Source: Selenomonadaceae bacterium
Lineage (GTDB): Bacteria > Bacillota > Negativicutes > Selenomonadales > Selenomonadaceae
NCBI GenBank assembly: GCA_017515635.1
Contig: JAFWFO010000056.1
Coordinates: 57,401-121,400 of the forward strand
DNA: 64,000 nucleotides
Direction: 5' to 3'
This document shows, piece by piece, positions 16,355-24,087 of the stretch. The notes under the pieces are model-generated. The model did no database searches and was not told the DNA's origin. It was given only the letters and a program-made list of their open reading frames with translations. Made by a program: the position numbers and the translations under genes. Position 1 is the stretch's first letter. Each line of letters begins with the position of its first letter.

Positions 16355-16906
16355 TTACACGGTGATTTTGTCTTTGATTGCCTCGAATTTCTTTTCACCG
16401 ATGCCGCGCACGTTTTTAATTTCGTCGATTGTTTTAAACGCGCCGTTTTGTTCGCGGTAGTCGATAATTTTTTGCGCGGTCGCGGGGCCGATTCCCTTGA
16501 GCGTGGTTAATCTTTCGGCGTCGGCGGTGTTGATGTTGACTTTATCGCCGGCGTTCGGACTTGAGGAAACGTCTTGATTCGTGCGCAGGAAAATTTCTTT
16601 GGTCGGAATGTGCACGTGTTGACCGTCAGTTATCGGCGCGGCAAGATTAATCGATTCGGTGTCCGCCAAATCCGTCAAGCCGCCCGCCAAATTTACCGCG
16701 TCGACAAGTCGCAAGTTGCCGTTGTCTTCGAGTTCGACGACGGAAATATTTTTGACTTGCCCCGACAGATAGACTTGAATTTTTTTGACGGGCGGTTTCG
16801 GCGGCTCAAGCGGCGGGCTGTCGTCGCGCATACCGATAAAAAACAACGCGGCAACTGCGACAAGTAAAAGACTTCCGACGCCGATTAAAATTTTTTTAGC
16901 GGGCAT
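16355..16906 (-). CDS. comEA: ComEA-like helix-hairpin-helix DNA-binding protein
   Basis: A single N-terminal membrane anchor (residues 5-25) is followed by a Pro-rich linker, then an SLBB/soluble-ligand-binding-like beta domain (IQVYLSGQVKNISVVEL to DGQHVHIPT). The C-terminal part is a double helix-hairpin-helix (VNINTADAERLTTLKGIGPATAQKIIDYR and NVRGIGEKKFEAIKDKI). ComEA binds incoming DNA at the cell surface during natural transformation. No comEC or comEB lies beside it. It overlaps the end of serA by eleven bases. Confidence 0.9.
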   Translation of the reverse strand: MPAKKILIGVGSLLLVAVAALFFIGMRDDSPPLEPPKPPVKKIQVYLSGQVKNISVVELEDNGNLRLVDAVNLAGGLTDLADTESINLAAPITDGQHVHIPTKEIFLRTNQDVSSSPNAGDKVNINTADAERLTTLKGIGPATAQKIIDYREQNGAFKTIDEIKNVRGIGEKKFEAIKDKITV

Positions 16907-18470
16907 CTTCGTAGGCGACGGGCGTCACGTCGAAAATCGGGTCGAGAGTTTTCATCTCGTGCAGAACTTCCTGCGGAATCGGATTGTCGACGGTCAAAAC
17001 CATTAAGCTTGTGCCTTCAATCGCGGTTTTGCCGACGTTCATGCCGGAAATATTTATTTTGTGTTTCGCAAGCAACGTGCCGACCATTCCGATAACGCCG
17101 GGGCGGTTAATGTGCGGGCAAATCAAAATTCGTGCGTGCGGGTCAACGTCGACGCGGAAATTGTTAATTTCGACGATTCTGCCTTCGTTGCCGAAAAGCG
17201 TCCCCGTCACGACATTTTTATTCGCGGAAACGGTCACCAAATTTGCGAAGTCACGCGTTGAGGAAGATTTTACTTCGGACAGATGAATTCCGCGCTCAGT
17301 TGCAAGCAAATTCGCGTTGACGAGATTGACGTTGTCGAGCGCGGCGGAAAGAATTCCCTTCAACACGGCGGTCGAAATGAAACTTGAATTTACGTCGGCG
17401 ATTGTCCCGTTGATTTTGACTTGCACGTTGGAAATCGGTTCGCGGCTCAAGCCCATAATCGTGCGTCCCAAACGTTCCGCCAAATCGAGATACGGCGCAA
17501 GTTTTTCGAGGACGTGCGACGGAATGTGCGGCAGATTGACGGCGGTCGCGACGGGGCGATTATTCAACGCGTCAATAATTCCTTTGGCAACGTCAACCGA
17601 AACGCCGATTTGCGCTTCGACAGTCGAGGCACCGAGATGCGGCGTCAAAATTACATTCGGCAAATTTCTGAGCGGTGAATCTTCTGCAAGCGGTTCGCCG
17701 TCGAAAACGTCAATCGCCGCGCCCGCAATAATTTTTTCGGTCAACGCGGTTGCCAAATTTTTTTCGTTGATAATTCCGCCGCGTGCGCAGTTAATCAATC
17801 TGACGGTCGGTTTCATCGTCTTCATTTGCGGCAGGGCAATCATGTCGCGGGTTTTGTTCGTCAAGGGCATGTGCACGGTGATATAGTCTGAAGTCGCAAA
17901 AAGTTCGTTGAGTTCGGTGAGTTTGACGCCGAGAGATTTTGCGCGCTCTTCGCTGACGAACGGATCATAAGCGATAACGTTCATGTCGAAAGACTGCGCA
18001 CGTTTCGCGACGCCGGCACCGATTTTGCCGAGACCGATTATGCCGAGCGTTTTGTTGCGCAATTCGACGCCGACAAATTTTTTTCTGTCCCAACCGCCCG
18101 CGTGCATGACTTGATTCGCCTGCGGAATATTTCTGCTCACGGCAAGCATCATTGCGAAAGTGTGCTCCGTCGCCGCGATTGTGTTGCCGTCTGGGGAATT
18201 GATGACGATAATTCCGCGAGCCGTTGCCGCCGGCACGTCAATGTTGTCGACGCCGACTCCCGCACGTCCGATAATTTTCAAGTTGACGCCGCGTTCCAAA
18301 ACGTCAGCGGTAACTTTCGACGCCGAACGAACAATCAGCGCGTCAAACGTCGGGATAATCTCCAAAAGTTCTTCGTGCGAAATTTTGTCGCGAACTTGCA
18401 CGTCGAAATTTTCCTTGAGCAGTTCGATACCTTCGTTTGCAATGCCGTCGGCGGCCAAAATATGAAACAT
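16896..18470 (-). CDS. serA: D-3-phosphoglycerate dehydrogenase
   Basis: Start at ATG 18470 (AAGGAGT site) gives 524 residues, the long SerA form. A catalytic-domain entry (MFHILAADGIANEGIELL) is followed by the NAD-binding loop LGIIGLGKIGAGVAKRA, the catalytic region RLINCARGGIINEK, and LTPHLGASTVEAQ. After these come an intervening substrate-binding (ASB) domain and a C-terminal ACT domain (ILICPHINRPGVIGMVGTLLAKHKINIS), the probable serine feedback site. It catalyses the first step of serine synthesis from 3-phosphoglycerate. No other ser genes are adjacent. Confidence 0.95.
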   Translation of the reverse strand: MFHILAADGIANEGIELLKENFDVQVRDKISHEELLEIIPTFDALIVRSASKVTADVLERGVNLKIIGRAGVGVDNIDVPAATARGIIVINSPDGNTIAATEHTFAMMLAVSRNIPQANQVMHAGGWDRKKFVGVELRNKTLGIIGLGKIGAGVAKRAQSFDMNVIAYDPFVSEERAKSLGVKLTELNELFATSDYITVHMPLTNKTRDMIALPQMKTMKPTVRLINCARGGIINEKNLATALTEKIIAGAAIDVFDGEPLAEDSPLRNLPNVILTPHLGASTVEAQIGVSVDVAKGIIDALNNRPVATAVNLPHIPSHVLEKLAPYLDLAERLGRTIMGLSREPISNVQVKINGTIADVNSSFISTAVLKGILSAALDNVNLVNANLLATERGIHLSEVKSSSTRDFANLVTVSANKNVVTGTLFGNEGRIVEINNFRVDVDPHARILICPHINRPGVIGMVGTLLAKHKINISGMNVGKTAIEGTSLMVLTVDNPIPQEVLHEMKTLDPIFDVTPVAYEDAR

Positions 18471-18600
18471 GATGAGTTTACTCCTTTTGAAATGAATTTT
18501 TTGGTAACGGGTGATTGATTCTGCCACATGTTAAAAATTTCCTGCAAGGGCAGGGAAAAACGCCGCTTTATCGAAAAGACTTGTCGAAGAGGTGTTAAAT

Positions 18601-19047
18601 TTGGCGACAGAGATTGAGCGAAAATTTTTGGTCGACACGGAAAAAATTTCCACGCTGAATTTTTCGGCTGAAGAAATTATCGCGCAAGGTTATCTTTCGA
18701 CGGATCCGACGGTGCGCGTGCGCTTGAAAAACAATCGCGGATTCTTGACGATAAAATCTTCGACGGTCGGAATTTCGCGGCAAGAATTCGAGTATGAAAT
18801 TCCCGCCTGCGACGCCGAAGAACTTTTGAGGCTTTGCGGTGAACGCGTGTTGAAAAAAATTCGTCGAAAAATTTTTCACGGCGGACACGTTTGGGAAGTT
18901 GATTTTTTCGGCGGACGGCATGAAGGTTTGATTTTGGCGGAAGTCGAATTAAAATCGCCCGATGAGCCTGTCGAATTGCCCGATTGGATTTCGCGGGAAG
19001 TTTCGGACGACGTGCGTTATTTCAATTCAAATTTGTCGCAAACATAA
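18601..19047 (+). CDS. CYTH-domain protein (triphosphate-binding)
   Basis: A 148-residue protein starting with the family-defining EIERKFLV. Alternating basic and acidic strands follow (VRVRLKNNRGFLTIKSS, FEYEIP, VWEVDFFGG and LAEVELKSP), which build the triphosphate tunnel of CYTH/ygiF-like enzymes. Family members hydrolyse inorganic triphosphate or related compounds; the exact substrate is not predictable. A GTG at 18592 sits on the ribosome site itself, so TTG 18601 (GAGGTG, six bases) is preferred. The MgtC-like gene follows closely. Confidence 0.85.
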   Translation: MATEIERKFLVDTEKISTLNFSAEEIIAQGYLSTDPTVRVRLKNNRGFLTIKSSTVGISRQEFEYEIPACDAEELLRLCGERVLKKIRRKIFHGGHVWEVDFFGGRHEGLILAEVELKSPDEPVELPDWISREVSDDVRYFNSNLSQT

Positions 19048-19075
19048 ACGCTTATCCTTGACGGGAGATGATTTA

Positions 19076-19741
19076 TTGGTTTCGGAGTGGGAATTATTTC
19101 TGCGATTAACGTTGGCTTGCGTTTTGGGCGGGATAATCGGTTATGAACGACAAAGCCGTCGAAAATCTGCGGGCTTGCGCACGAATGTTTTGGTCTGTCT
19201 CGGTTCGTGCCTGATTATGGTTTTGAGCGAGGCACTTTATTTCAACGTCGAAGGACGCACGAACGCCGACCCCGCACGTCTTGCCGCGCAGGTTGTCAGC
19301 GGTATCGGTTTTCTCGGCGCGGGTGCCATCATGAAAGAAGGTTTAACCGTCACGGGCTTGACGACTGCCGCTTGTCTGTGGGTAGTTGCGGGCGTGGGAC
19401 TTGCCGTCGGTGCGGGTTATTATTCGGGCGCGTTGTTCACAACGGCTTTGATTTTCGCAACGCTCGGAACTTTGTCGCGGCTTGACGAATGGGTTATGCA
19501 CGAAAAAAATTTGATCGTGACGATTCACACCAAAGACAAGCCGGGGCAACTCATGCACATCAGTTCTTGCATTGACGATTTGCAGTTGAAAATCCGCGAC
19601 GTGAAAGTCAAAGCAACGGACGACTCGACCGACACATTGATTATCGAAATGGAAGTTTACAACCAGCGGGCGTTGAAAAGCGTCATCGTAGTTGACGCGG
19701 TCAAACGAATTGACGGCGTGACAAGCGTCGACGTCGGCTGA
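19076..19741 (+). CDS. MgtC/SapB-family membrane protein
   Basis: Start at TTG 19076 (GGGAG, eight bases). Four to five membrane helices carry the family motifs LGGIIGYERQSRRKSAGLRTN, VSGIGFLGAGAIMKEG and TAACLWVVAGVGLAVGAG. A soluble C-terminal ACT-like domain of about 75 residues follows (IVTIHTKDKPGQLMHISSCI). MgtC-type proteins are linked to magnesium limitation and membrane ATPase control in other bacteria; the role here is unproven. Its start lies 28 bases after the CYTH gene. Confidence 0.88.
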   Translation: MVSEWELFLRLTLACVLGGIIGYERQSRRKSAGLRTNVLVCLGSCLIMVLSEALYFNVEGRTNADPARLAAQVVSGIGFLGAGAIMKEGLTVTGLTTAACLWVVAGVGLAVGAGYYSGALFTTALIFATLGTLSRLDEWVMHEKNLIVTIHTKDKPGQLMHISSCIDDLQLKIRDVKVKATDDSTDTLIIEMEVYNQRALKSVIVVDAVKRIDGVTSVDVG

Positions 19742-19764
19742 AAATTTTTCTGGGAGGTTTTCAA

Positions 19765-20154
19765 ATGAACTACGATATTATTGACACAATCGTCAACACG
19801 GCAATGAACGCGATGCGCAATGCCTACGTTGAGCACAACTCGATTGCGGCGGGTGCCTGCCTGTTGGCGTCGGACGGCACACTTTACAGCGGCTGCTCGA
19901 TTGACAGCGTGATTCCCGAATTCAAATTGCCCGCTGAAGTTGTCGTTATGGCGAAAGCGATTTCCGAAGGCAAGCGCGAATTCGACGCCATTTCGATTAT
20001 TGCGGACATTGACGGCATGTACATTCCCGACGAACGCAGTCACAAATTCCTGCTTGAATTCAATGTCGAGAAAATTATTTTGGCGGATACGCAGGGCAAC
20101 ACGAAACTTGTCGCGCTTGAAGAACTTGTGCCGTACAAAACTCGCCGCCGGTGA
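19765..20154 (+). CDS. Cytidine-deaminase-fold protein lacking the zinc-binding cysteines
   Basis: A 129-residue protein with the overall plan of tetrameric cytidine deaminase. AAGACLLASDGTLYSGCSID matches the VGAALL...G-x-Y-x-G-C-N entry, AKAISEGKREFDAISIIAD the next helix-strand, and a late KIILADTQGNTKLVALEEL the end. However the catalytic C-A-E is P-A-E here (residues 56-58) and the second motif P-C-x-x-C is replaced by IPDERSHK (residues 87-94). All three zinc cysteines are thus missing while the Glu remains. It is either a non-catalytic relative or an enzyme with another activity. Ribosome site GGGAGG. Confidence 0.7.
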   Translation: MNYDIIDTIVNTAMNAMRNAYVEHNSIAAGACLLASDGTLYSGCSIDSVIPEFKLPAEVVVMAKAISEGKREFDAISIIADIDGMYIPDERSHKFLLEFNVEKIILADTQGNTKLVALEELVPYKTRRR

Positions 20155-20235
20155 ACAGTTAGGAGTGTGGAGTTAGGAGTTTGAAGTTAAAACACGAATT
20201 TAATTCCTAACTCCTAACTTCAAACTCCCAACTGA
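20155..20235. repeat. Heptad-repeat inverted element A
   Basis: It begins directly after the stop codon of the deaminase-like gene. The left arm is a run of 7-base units (TTAGGAG, TGTGGAG, TTAGGAG, TTTGAAG). The right arm (about 20205-20235) is its imperfect inverted copy. The arms are separated by about 15 AT-rich bases, so a long hairpin is possible. Related elements lie at 23508-23577, 27948-28028 and 49883-49907. Confidence 0.75.
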
Positions 20236-20278
20236 AAAAAAACTCCCTCACGCTTTTGGTTGTGAAGGAGTTTTTTTG
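20234..20278. terminator. Bidirectional terminator before ftsL end
   Basis: Stem ACTCCCTCAC/GTGAAGGAGT with a ten-base loop, preceded by eight A and followed by seven T residues. It works on both strands, closing the rsmH-ftsL unit on the minus strand. Confidence 0.8.
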
Positions 20279-20650
20279 TTATCGCTCGTGTGAAAAATAC
20301 ATCTTGCGCGGAACGACCATGCCCAATTCTTCCTCGGCGATTCGCTTTATGCGTTCAGGTGATTTAAGTTTCGCAATTTCAACGCGCAAACGCTCGTTTT
20401 CAAGCTCCAGTTGTTGCGCTTGATTTTGTGTCGCCACCAACGCATAACCGCGGCTTGCGCTTATTCCGTGACGTATAACCACCGCCATTGCCAATATCGC
20501 GAAAATGACGAACGCAACGCGGCAACGCGACCGCAAAAGGTGATTTAGGCGCGGCCGGCCTTTAATCAGCGTCAAAGATGCTTCATTCGGCGAAGGTTTT
20601 TGTTGAGGCCGATTGTCATAATTTTTTATTTTGCGTTTTGTCGTCGTCAC
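20279..20650 (-). CDS. ftsL: FtsL-like cell-division protein
   Basis: A 123-residue bitopic protein with a basic cytoplasmic N terminus (about 45 residues) and one membrane helix (VAFVIFAILAMAVVI). A coiled coil with a heptad of Leu/Ile follows (QQLELENERLRVEIAKLKSP). It ends in RIKRIAEEELGMVVP, typical of FtsL/DivIC proteins that activate septal peptidoglycan synthesis. The start is GTG 20650 behind AAGGGGG. It lies 29 bases after rsmH, the usual dcw order. However a strong terminator follows at once, so ftsI and the mur genes are not downstream. Confidence 0.85.
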   Translation of the reverse strand: MTTTKRKIKNYDNRPQQKPSPNEASLTLIKGRPRLNHLLRSRCRVAFVIFAILAMAVVIRHGISASRGYALVATQNQAQQLELENERLRVEIAKLKSPERIKRIAEEELGMVVPRKMYFSHER

Positions 20651-20679
20651 AGTATACCCCCTTAAGTTATCGCGCTTGT

Positions 20680-21630
20680 TTATTGATTCGCATCGTCAAA
20701 AATTTTTTCGACAACGCGCAATTTAGCTGATTTCGCACGGCTGTTGCGCTCCGTTTCGTCGTCCGTCGGAAGTTTCGCCTTGCCGAGAATTTTTATTTCG
20801 GCTTTGTGATTGCACACGCACACGGGAAAATTTTTCGGGCAAATGCAACCTTGAGCCGATTGTTTGAAAGTTTCTTTAACGATTCTGTCTTCAAGTGAAT
20901 GGAAAGTTATGACCGCCAGACGCCCGCCGATTTTCAGTCGCTTGATTGCTTGTTTCAGCGCGCTTGCCAAAATTTCCAGTTCGCCGTTGACTTCGATCCG
21001 CACGGCTTGAAAAATTCTTTTCGCGGGATGTCCGCCGTTTTTCGTTCGCGGCACGTGCCGGTCGATTATCTTGACCAATTCGCCCGTCGTCGCAATCGGA
21101 TTTAAATTTCGTGCACGACAGATGGCGGCGGCAATTCGTTTTGAAAATCTTTCTTCGCCGTACTCGCTGAAAATTTTCGCCAATCGCGCTTCGTCGTAAG
21201 TGTTTATCACGTCGTAAGCCGTCAATCTCTGTCGCCTGTCCATCCGCATGTCGAGCGGTGAATCTTTCATGTAGGAGAATCCGCGCTCCGCCGTGTCGAT
21301 TTGGTGCGACGATACGCCCAAGTCAAAAATTATTCCGTCGAGTTTGTCAACGTTCGAGTCGTCAAGAATTTTGTCGAGTTCGTCAAAATTTCCGCGCACA
21401 ATTTTTACGTCACAGGTTACGCCCGACAAATTTTCCGTCGCGGCAGAAATGGCGTCCTCGTCTCTGTCAAGCCCGACAATCAATCCGTCAACACTCAGCT
21501 TTTCGGCAATCGCCCGTGCGTGTCCGCCGCCTCCCAACGTGCAATCAAGATAACTTCCGTTCGGTTTAATGTCGAGCGCTTCCAAAACTTCCGCAAGCAT
21601 AACACTTACATGACCAAAATTCAATCGCAC
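20680..21630 (-). CDS. rsmH: 16S rRNA (cytosine-1402 N4)-methyltransferase
   Basis: A class I methyltransferase of 316 residues. It contains HVSVMLAEVLEAL, the SAM loop LDCTLGGGGHARAIAE, the DGIIFDLGVSSHQID active-site region, a helical insertion with DMRMDRRQ, and the C-terminal AVITFHSLEDRIVKETFK. The Cys-rich stretch CICPKNFPVCVC is usual in the family. It methylates C1402 of 16S rRNA in the P site. GTG 21630 is given as the start (GGAGG four bases away); TTG 21624 at ten bases is equally possible. mraZ is not upstream; a convergence-free divergent gene for a DUF1858 protein lies there instead. Confidence 0.95.
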   Translation of the reverse strand: MRLNFGHVSVMLAEVLEALDIKPNGSYLDCTLGGGGHARAIAEKLSVDGLIVGLDRDEDAISAATENLSGVTCDVKIVRGNFDELDKILDDSNVDKLDGIIFDLGVSSHQIDTAERGFSYMKDSPLDMRMDRRQRLTAYDVINTYDEARLAKIFSEYGEERFSKRIAAAICRARNLNPIATTGELVKIIDRHVPRTKNGGHPAKRIFQAVRIEVNGELEILASALKQAIKRLKIGGRLAVITFHSLEDRIVKETFKQSAQGCICPKNFPVCVCNHKAEIKILGKAKLPTDDETERNSRAKSAKLRVVEKIFDDANQ

Positions 21631-21718
21631 TCAGCCTCCAAACCTTTTGAAAATTATATTCGACTTGCACGCAAAATTTCCTTTAAGCTTTGCGAAAAAA
21701 TATTTCAGCCTAAATTCA

Positions 21719-21746
21719 TTGACGGCAATTTTTTCGGTGATATAAT
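21719..21746 (+). promoter_or_regulatory. Promoter of the DUF1858 gene
   Basis: TTGACG (21719-21724), 16-base spacer, perfect TATAAT (21741-21746), 28 bases before the start codon. Confidence 0.65.
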
Positions 21747-21774
21747 TTTCGGCAATTCAAAGGAGGAATTTTTC

Positions 21775-22014
21775 ATGAAAATCACCAAAGACATGAGCAT
21801 AATCGAAGTCGTTCAGCGTTACCCCGATACCGCCATGGTCTTCATGTACGCGGGCATGGGTTGCCTTGGCTGTGCGGCGGCGCGTTTTGAAAATATCGAA
21901 GCGGGCGCGAATGTTCACGGCATCGACGTTGACAAACTTGTCGAAGCTCTCAACGAAGTTGCCTCAGCGTCCGACGAAGCGGAAGCGGAACTTGCCGGCG
22001 TTGCCGAAAAATAA
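21775..22014 (+). CDS. Small DUF1858-type protein with a C-x-x-C pair
   Basis: A 79-residue protein, start ATG 21775 behind AAAGGAGG. The ITKDMSIIEVVQRYPDTAMVF opening and the following GMGCLGCAAARFENIEAG match the DUF1858/ScdA-N helical domain. There the GCxGC-like cysteines are thought to bind a metal or redox group. The tail is Ala/Glu-rich. It has its own promoter and is likely monocistronic. The molecular role is not established for the family. Confidence 0.8.
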   Translation: MKITKDMSIIEVVQRYPDTAMVFMYAGMGCLGCAAARFENIEAGANVHGIDVDKLVEALNEVASASDEAEAELAGVAEK

Positions 22015-22091
22015 TTTTTGCTACACGCGAATGTATAATGGCGGTTAATACTTGCCGAGCAAATTAAGTGCGTTATCATCATATTCAAGCT

Positions 22092-22129
22092 GAAAAAAAG
22101 CCCGCATACTTTTTTTGGTAACGGACTTT
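22092..22129 (-). terminator. Terminator of the second FliD-C-like gene
   Basis: Minus strand: AAGTCCG/CGGGCTT stem (one G-T pair) followed by a run of T residues (22093-22099). Confidence 0.6.
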
Positions 22130-22142
22130 ATCTACAGTCTTA

Positions 22143-22173
22143 AGCAGCCTCGAAAGAGACTGCTCAATTTTTT
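22143..22173 (+). terminator. Terminator downstream of the DUF1858 gene
   Basis: Hairpin AGCAG-C-CTC/GAG-A-CTGCT with a GAAA loop, followed by CAATTTTTTAT. It is 130 bases after the stop; the bases between 22018 and 22090 hold nothing I can identify. Confidence 0.65.
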
Positions 22174-22186
22174 ATCTGCAAAATTT

Positions 22187-23248
22187 TCAGGTTGTCATGT
22201 TTAAAAAATGTCCCGCGTTTTCTTTGGAATGTTCGGCGGTTTTTCTTGCGGTTTTGGCGGCGTAAAGGGATTCGGTCGGATCTTCGCGTTTACCGCCCGC
22301 GTAGTCCGTGACCGTCGGAAAAAGATTTTCGCGTTGAGATTTTGCCAAATCGACATTTCTGTTGAGCCGTCCCGCCAAACCTTTTTGACCGAGTACGGCG
22401 TTGACGTTGGAAGAATCTTCGCTGAGCGCGTCGGCAAGTCTGTCCTCATTGACGCGAAGTTTCCCGCCTTCGTTGACGGAAATTCCCACGGAGTCAAGCG
22501 ACTGCGTCAAGTTGTCGTTGTCGCCGAAATTCGTCGCCAGTGCGTTCATTCGGTTTGACACGCCGCGATTTTCGTTGAGATAATCGACCGTGCTGTTGAA
22601 AGTGTTCACGAAATTTTTTACGTTCGAGAGTGCCGTATTTTCGTCCTGCGCCGCGTTCAAATTTTGAGCAGTTTCGGAACTGTCGGGCGTTTCGGAAATG
22701 AGATATTCGGCAACAAAATTTTCAAATCTTTCTACGGGGCGCATTTCGTAATTCTGCGCGTCTTGAGCCTGTTCGTCGTCGGCAACTTGTTCGGTGTCTT
22801 CGCTCCAAAAATCCTCGCCGTTATTTTCCGTTTCTGCGTTTTCCAAAGCGGCAACGTTCTGGAGCGTGGATACAACGCCGGCTTTGTCTTGAAGATTGAT
22901 TTCGAGTCTGTCGACGGATTGTCTGAGCGAAGACATAGTTTCGTCGAATTCGGAATTGAAATTTTCGCGTTCCTCTTCGTAGGTGTCGAGCTTTTCGCTG
23001 ACGTTCGGGCGAAGTCCGAATCTGGATTTCGTCATATCGGCTGCGGTGTCAATCGGGCCGTTTATCAGCGTGGAGTCCGTGGAAAGAGCCTCTTTCGGGT
23101 CTTTCACCAACGTAAGATTTGCGGCGGTGTCGAGCGAACCGGTTATCAGTATGGAGCGCGCTGACCTTTGAAAGTCGTCGCGAAAAAGTTTAACTGAAAC
23201 GTCCGCAGTCAATTCGACTTGCCGGGCTACTGCGTTGACGGTCGGCAT
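22187..23248 (-). CDS. Stand-alone FliD C-terminal-like protein, copy 2
   Basis: A 353-residue acidic protein, ribosome site AAGGAGGG. Residues about 215-320 repeat the module of the protein at 11240: VKNFVNTFNSTVDYLNENRG, then LDSVGISVNEGGKLRVNEDR, DSSNVNAVLGQKGLAGRLNR and KSQRENLFP. Both also share an earlier helix (residues 90-110, FNSEFDETMS). The N-terminal part differs, with a repeated T-A-A-[DN]-[LM]-T motif around residues 40-75. Between helix and module lies an Asp/Glu/Asn-rich low-complexity insert. There is no signal peptide. As for the paralogue, no function can be assigned beyond similarity to flagellar cap proteins. Confidence 0.7.
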   Translation of the reverse strand: MPTVNAVARQVELTADVSVKLFRDDFQRSARSILITGSLDTAANLTLVKDPKEALSTDSTLINGPIDTAADMTKSRFGLRPNVSEKLDTYEEERENFNSEFDETMSSLRQSVDRLEINLQDKAGVVSTLQNVAALENAETENNGEDFWSEDTEQVADDEQAQDAQNYEMRPVERFENFVAEYLISETPDSSETAQNLNAAQDENTALSNVKNFVNTFNSTVDYLNENRGVSNRMNALATNFGDNDNLTQSLDSVGISVNEGGKLRVNEDRLADALSEDSSNVNAVLGQKGLAGRLNRNVDLAKSQRENLFPTVTDYAGGKREDPTESLYAAKTARKTAEHSKENAGHFLNMTT

Positions 23249-23363
23249 GGTGATCCCTCCTTCCCAAAAAACAAAACGATCCTTGTTGCGGACATTTTAT
23301 AATTTAACGGCTCAATCTTCAAGACATGCGAATAAAAATTTTTCGTTGAAGCCCGCCTTAACG

Positions 23364-23392
23364 TTGACATTACGCGGGGATTTTGTTATCAT
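23364..23392 (+). promoter_or_regulatory. Promoter of tRNA-Ser
   Basis: Perfect TTGACA (23364-23369), 17-base spacer, TATCAT (23387-23392), ending 12 bases before the mature tRNA. Confidence 0.75.
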
Positions 23393-23404
23393 TTGCGCGT
23401 TCAA

Positions 23405-23493
<89 letters not shown>

Positions 23494-23507
23494 CAAAATT
23501 GCAATTA

Positions 23508-23577
23508 TTAATTAGGAATTAGGAATGTGAAACTATCTCAAACTCATTCCTAATTCCTAATTTCAAATTCCACACTG
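23508..23577. repeat. Heptad-repeat inverted element B
   Basis: The left arm carries TTAGGAA TTAGGAA TGTGAAA; the right arm (from about 23545) carries TTCCTAA TTCCTAA TTTCAAA TTCCACA. It starts about 15 bases after tRNA-Ser and ends before the CheY-like gene. It follows the same 7-base period and hairpin plan as element A. Confidence 0.75.
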
Positions 23578-23596
23578 ATAGAAGGGCGGCGATTTC

Positions 23597-24070
23597 ATGG
23601 ACAACACAAACGAAGTTGCAAGCGAACAAACGACGACAATCGAATCGGACAAATTGCTTATCCTCATTGCCGACGACTCACGGCTTTTGCGCAAAAAACT
23701 GCACGAGGAACTTAATCGGCACGATTGCGAAGTCATTGAGGCCGTCAACGGTAAGGAAGCTATAACTTTCGTCTTGGAACGCGAAATTGACGGTGTCATT
23801 TTGGATATCGTCATGCCAATCGTCGGCGGAATTGAGGCTTTGGAATTCATTCGCGAAGTCGCTCCGGATTTGCCCGTCGTCATGCTCAGTTCCATGAACA
23901 CGCCGCAAAAATTGATGAAGTGCCTGAAAATGGGCGCGATTGATTTCATCCAGAAACCTTACACCCGTGAACAAATCGCCCGCACGGTCGAACGAATCAG
24001 AAAGTTGAAAGTTAAACGTCTGGAAAAAGCAACCGAAGAGGCTGCGGACGAATTCGACAACTACGATTAA
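23597..24070 (+). CDS. Single-domain response regulator (CheY-like)
   Basis: A 157-residue protein with a 20-residue acidic lead and a receiver domain. It has the acidic pair in LIADDSRLLRKKL, the phospho-acceptor Asp in VILDIVMPIVGG, the switch Ser in VVMLSSM, and Lys in FIQKPY. No output domain; the tail is a charged helix (RKLKVKRLEKATEEA). The partner kinase is not adjacent; the hybrid kinase at 54821 is one candidate. The ribosome site AGAAGGGCGG overlaps the end of repeat element B. Confidence 0.9.
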   Translation: MDNTNEVASEQTTTIESDKLLILIADDSRLLRKKLHEELNRHDCEVIEAVNGKEAITFVLEREIDGVILDIVMPIVGGIEALEFIREVAPDLPVVMLSSMNTPQKLMKCLKMGAIDFIQKPYTREQIARTVERIRKLKVKRLEKATEEAADEFDNYD

Positions 24071-24087
24071 TTCGAGGAGGTTTTATC

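Noticed and set aside
22018..22090. TATAAT box at about 22034 as a promoter
   Set aside because: No -35 element at any acceptable spacing and no gene downstream on that strand before a terminator.
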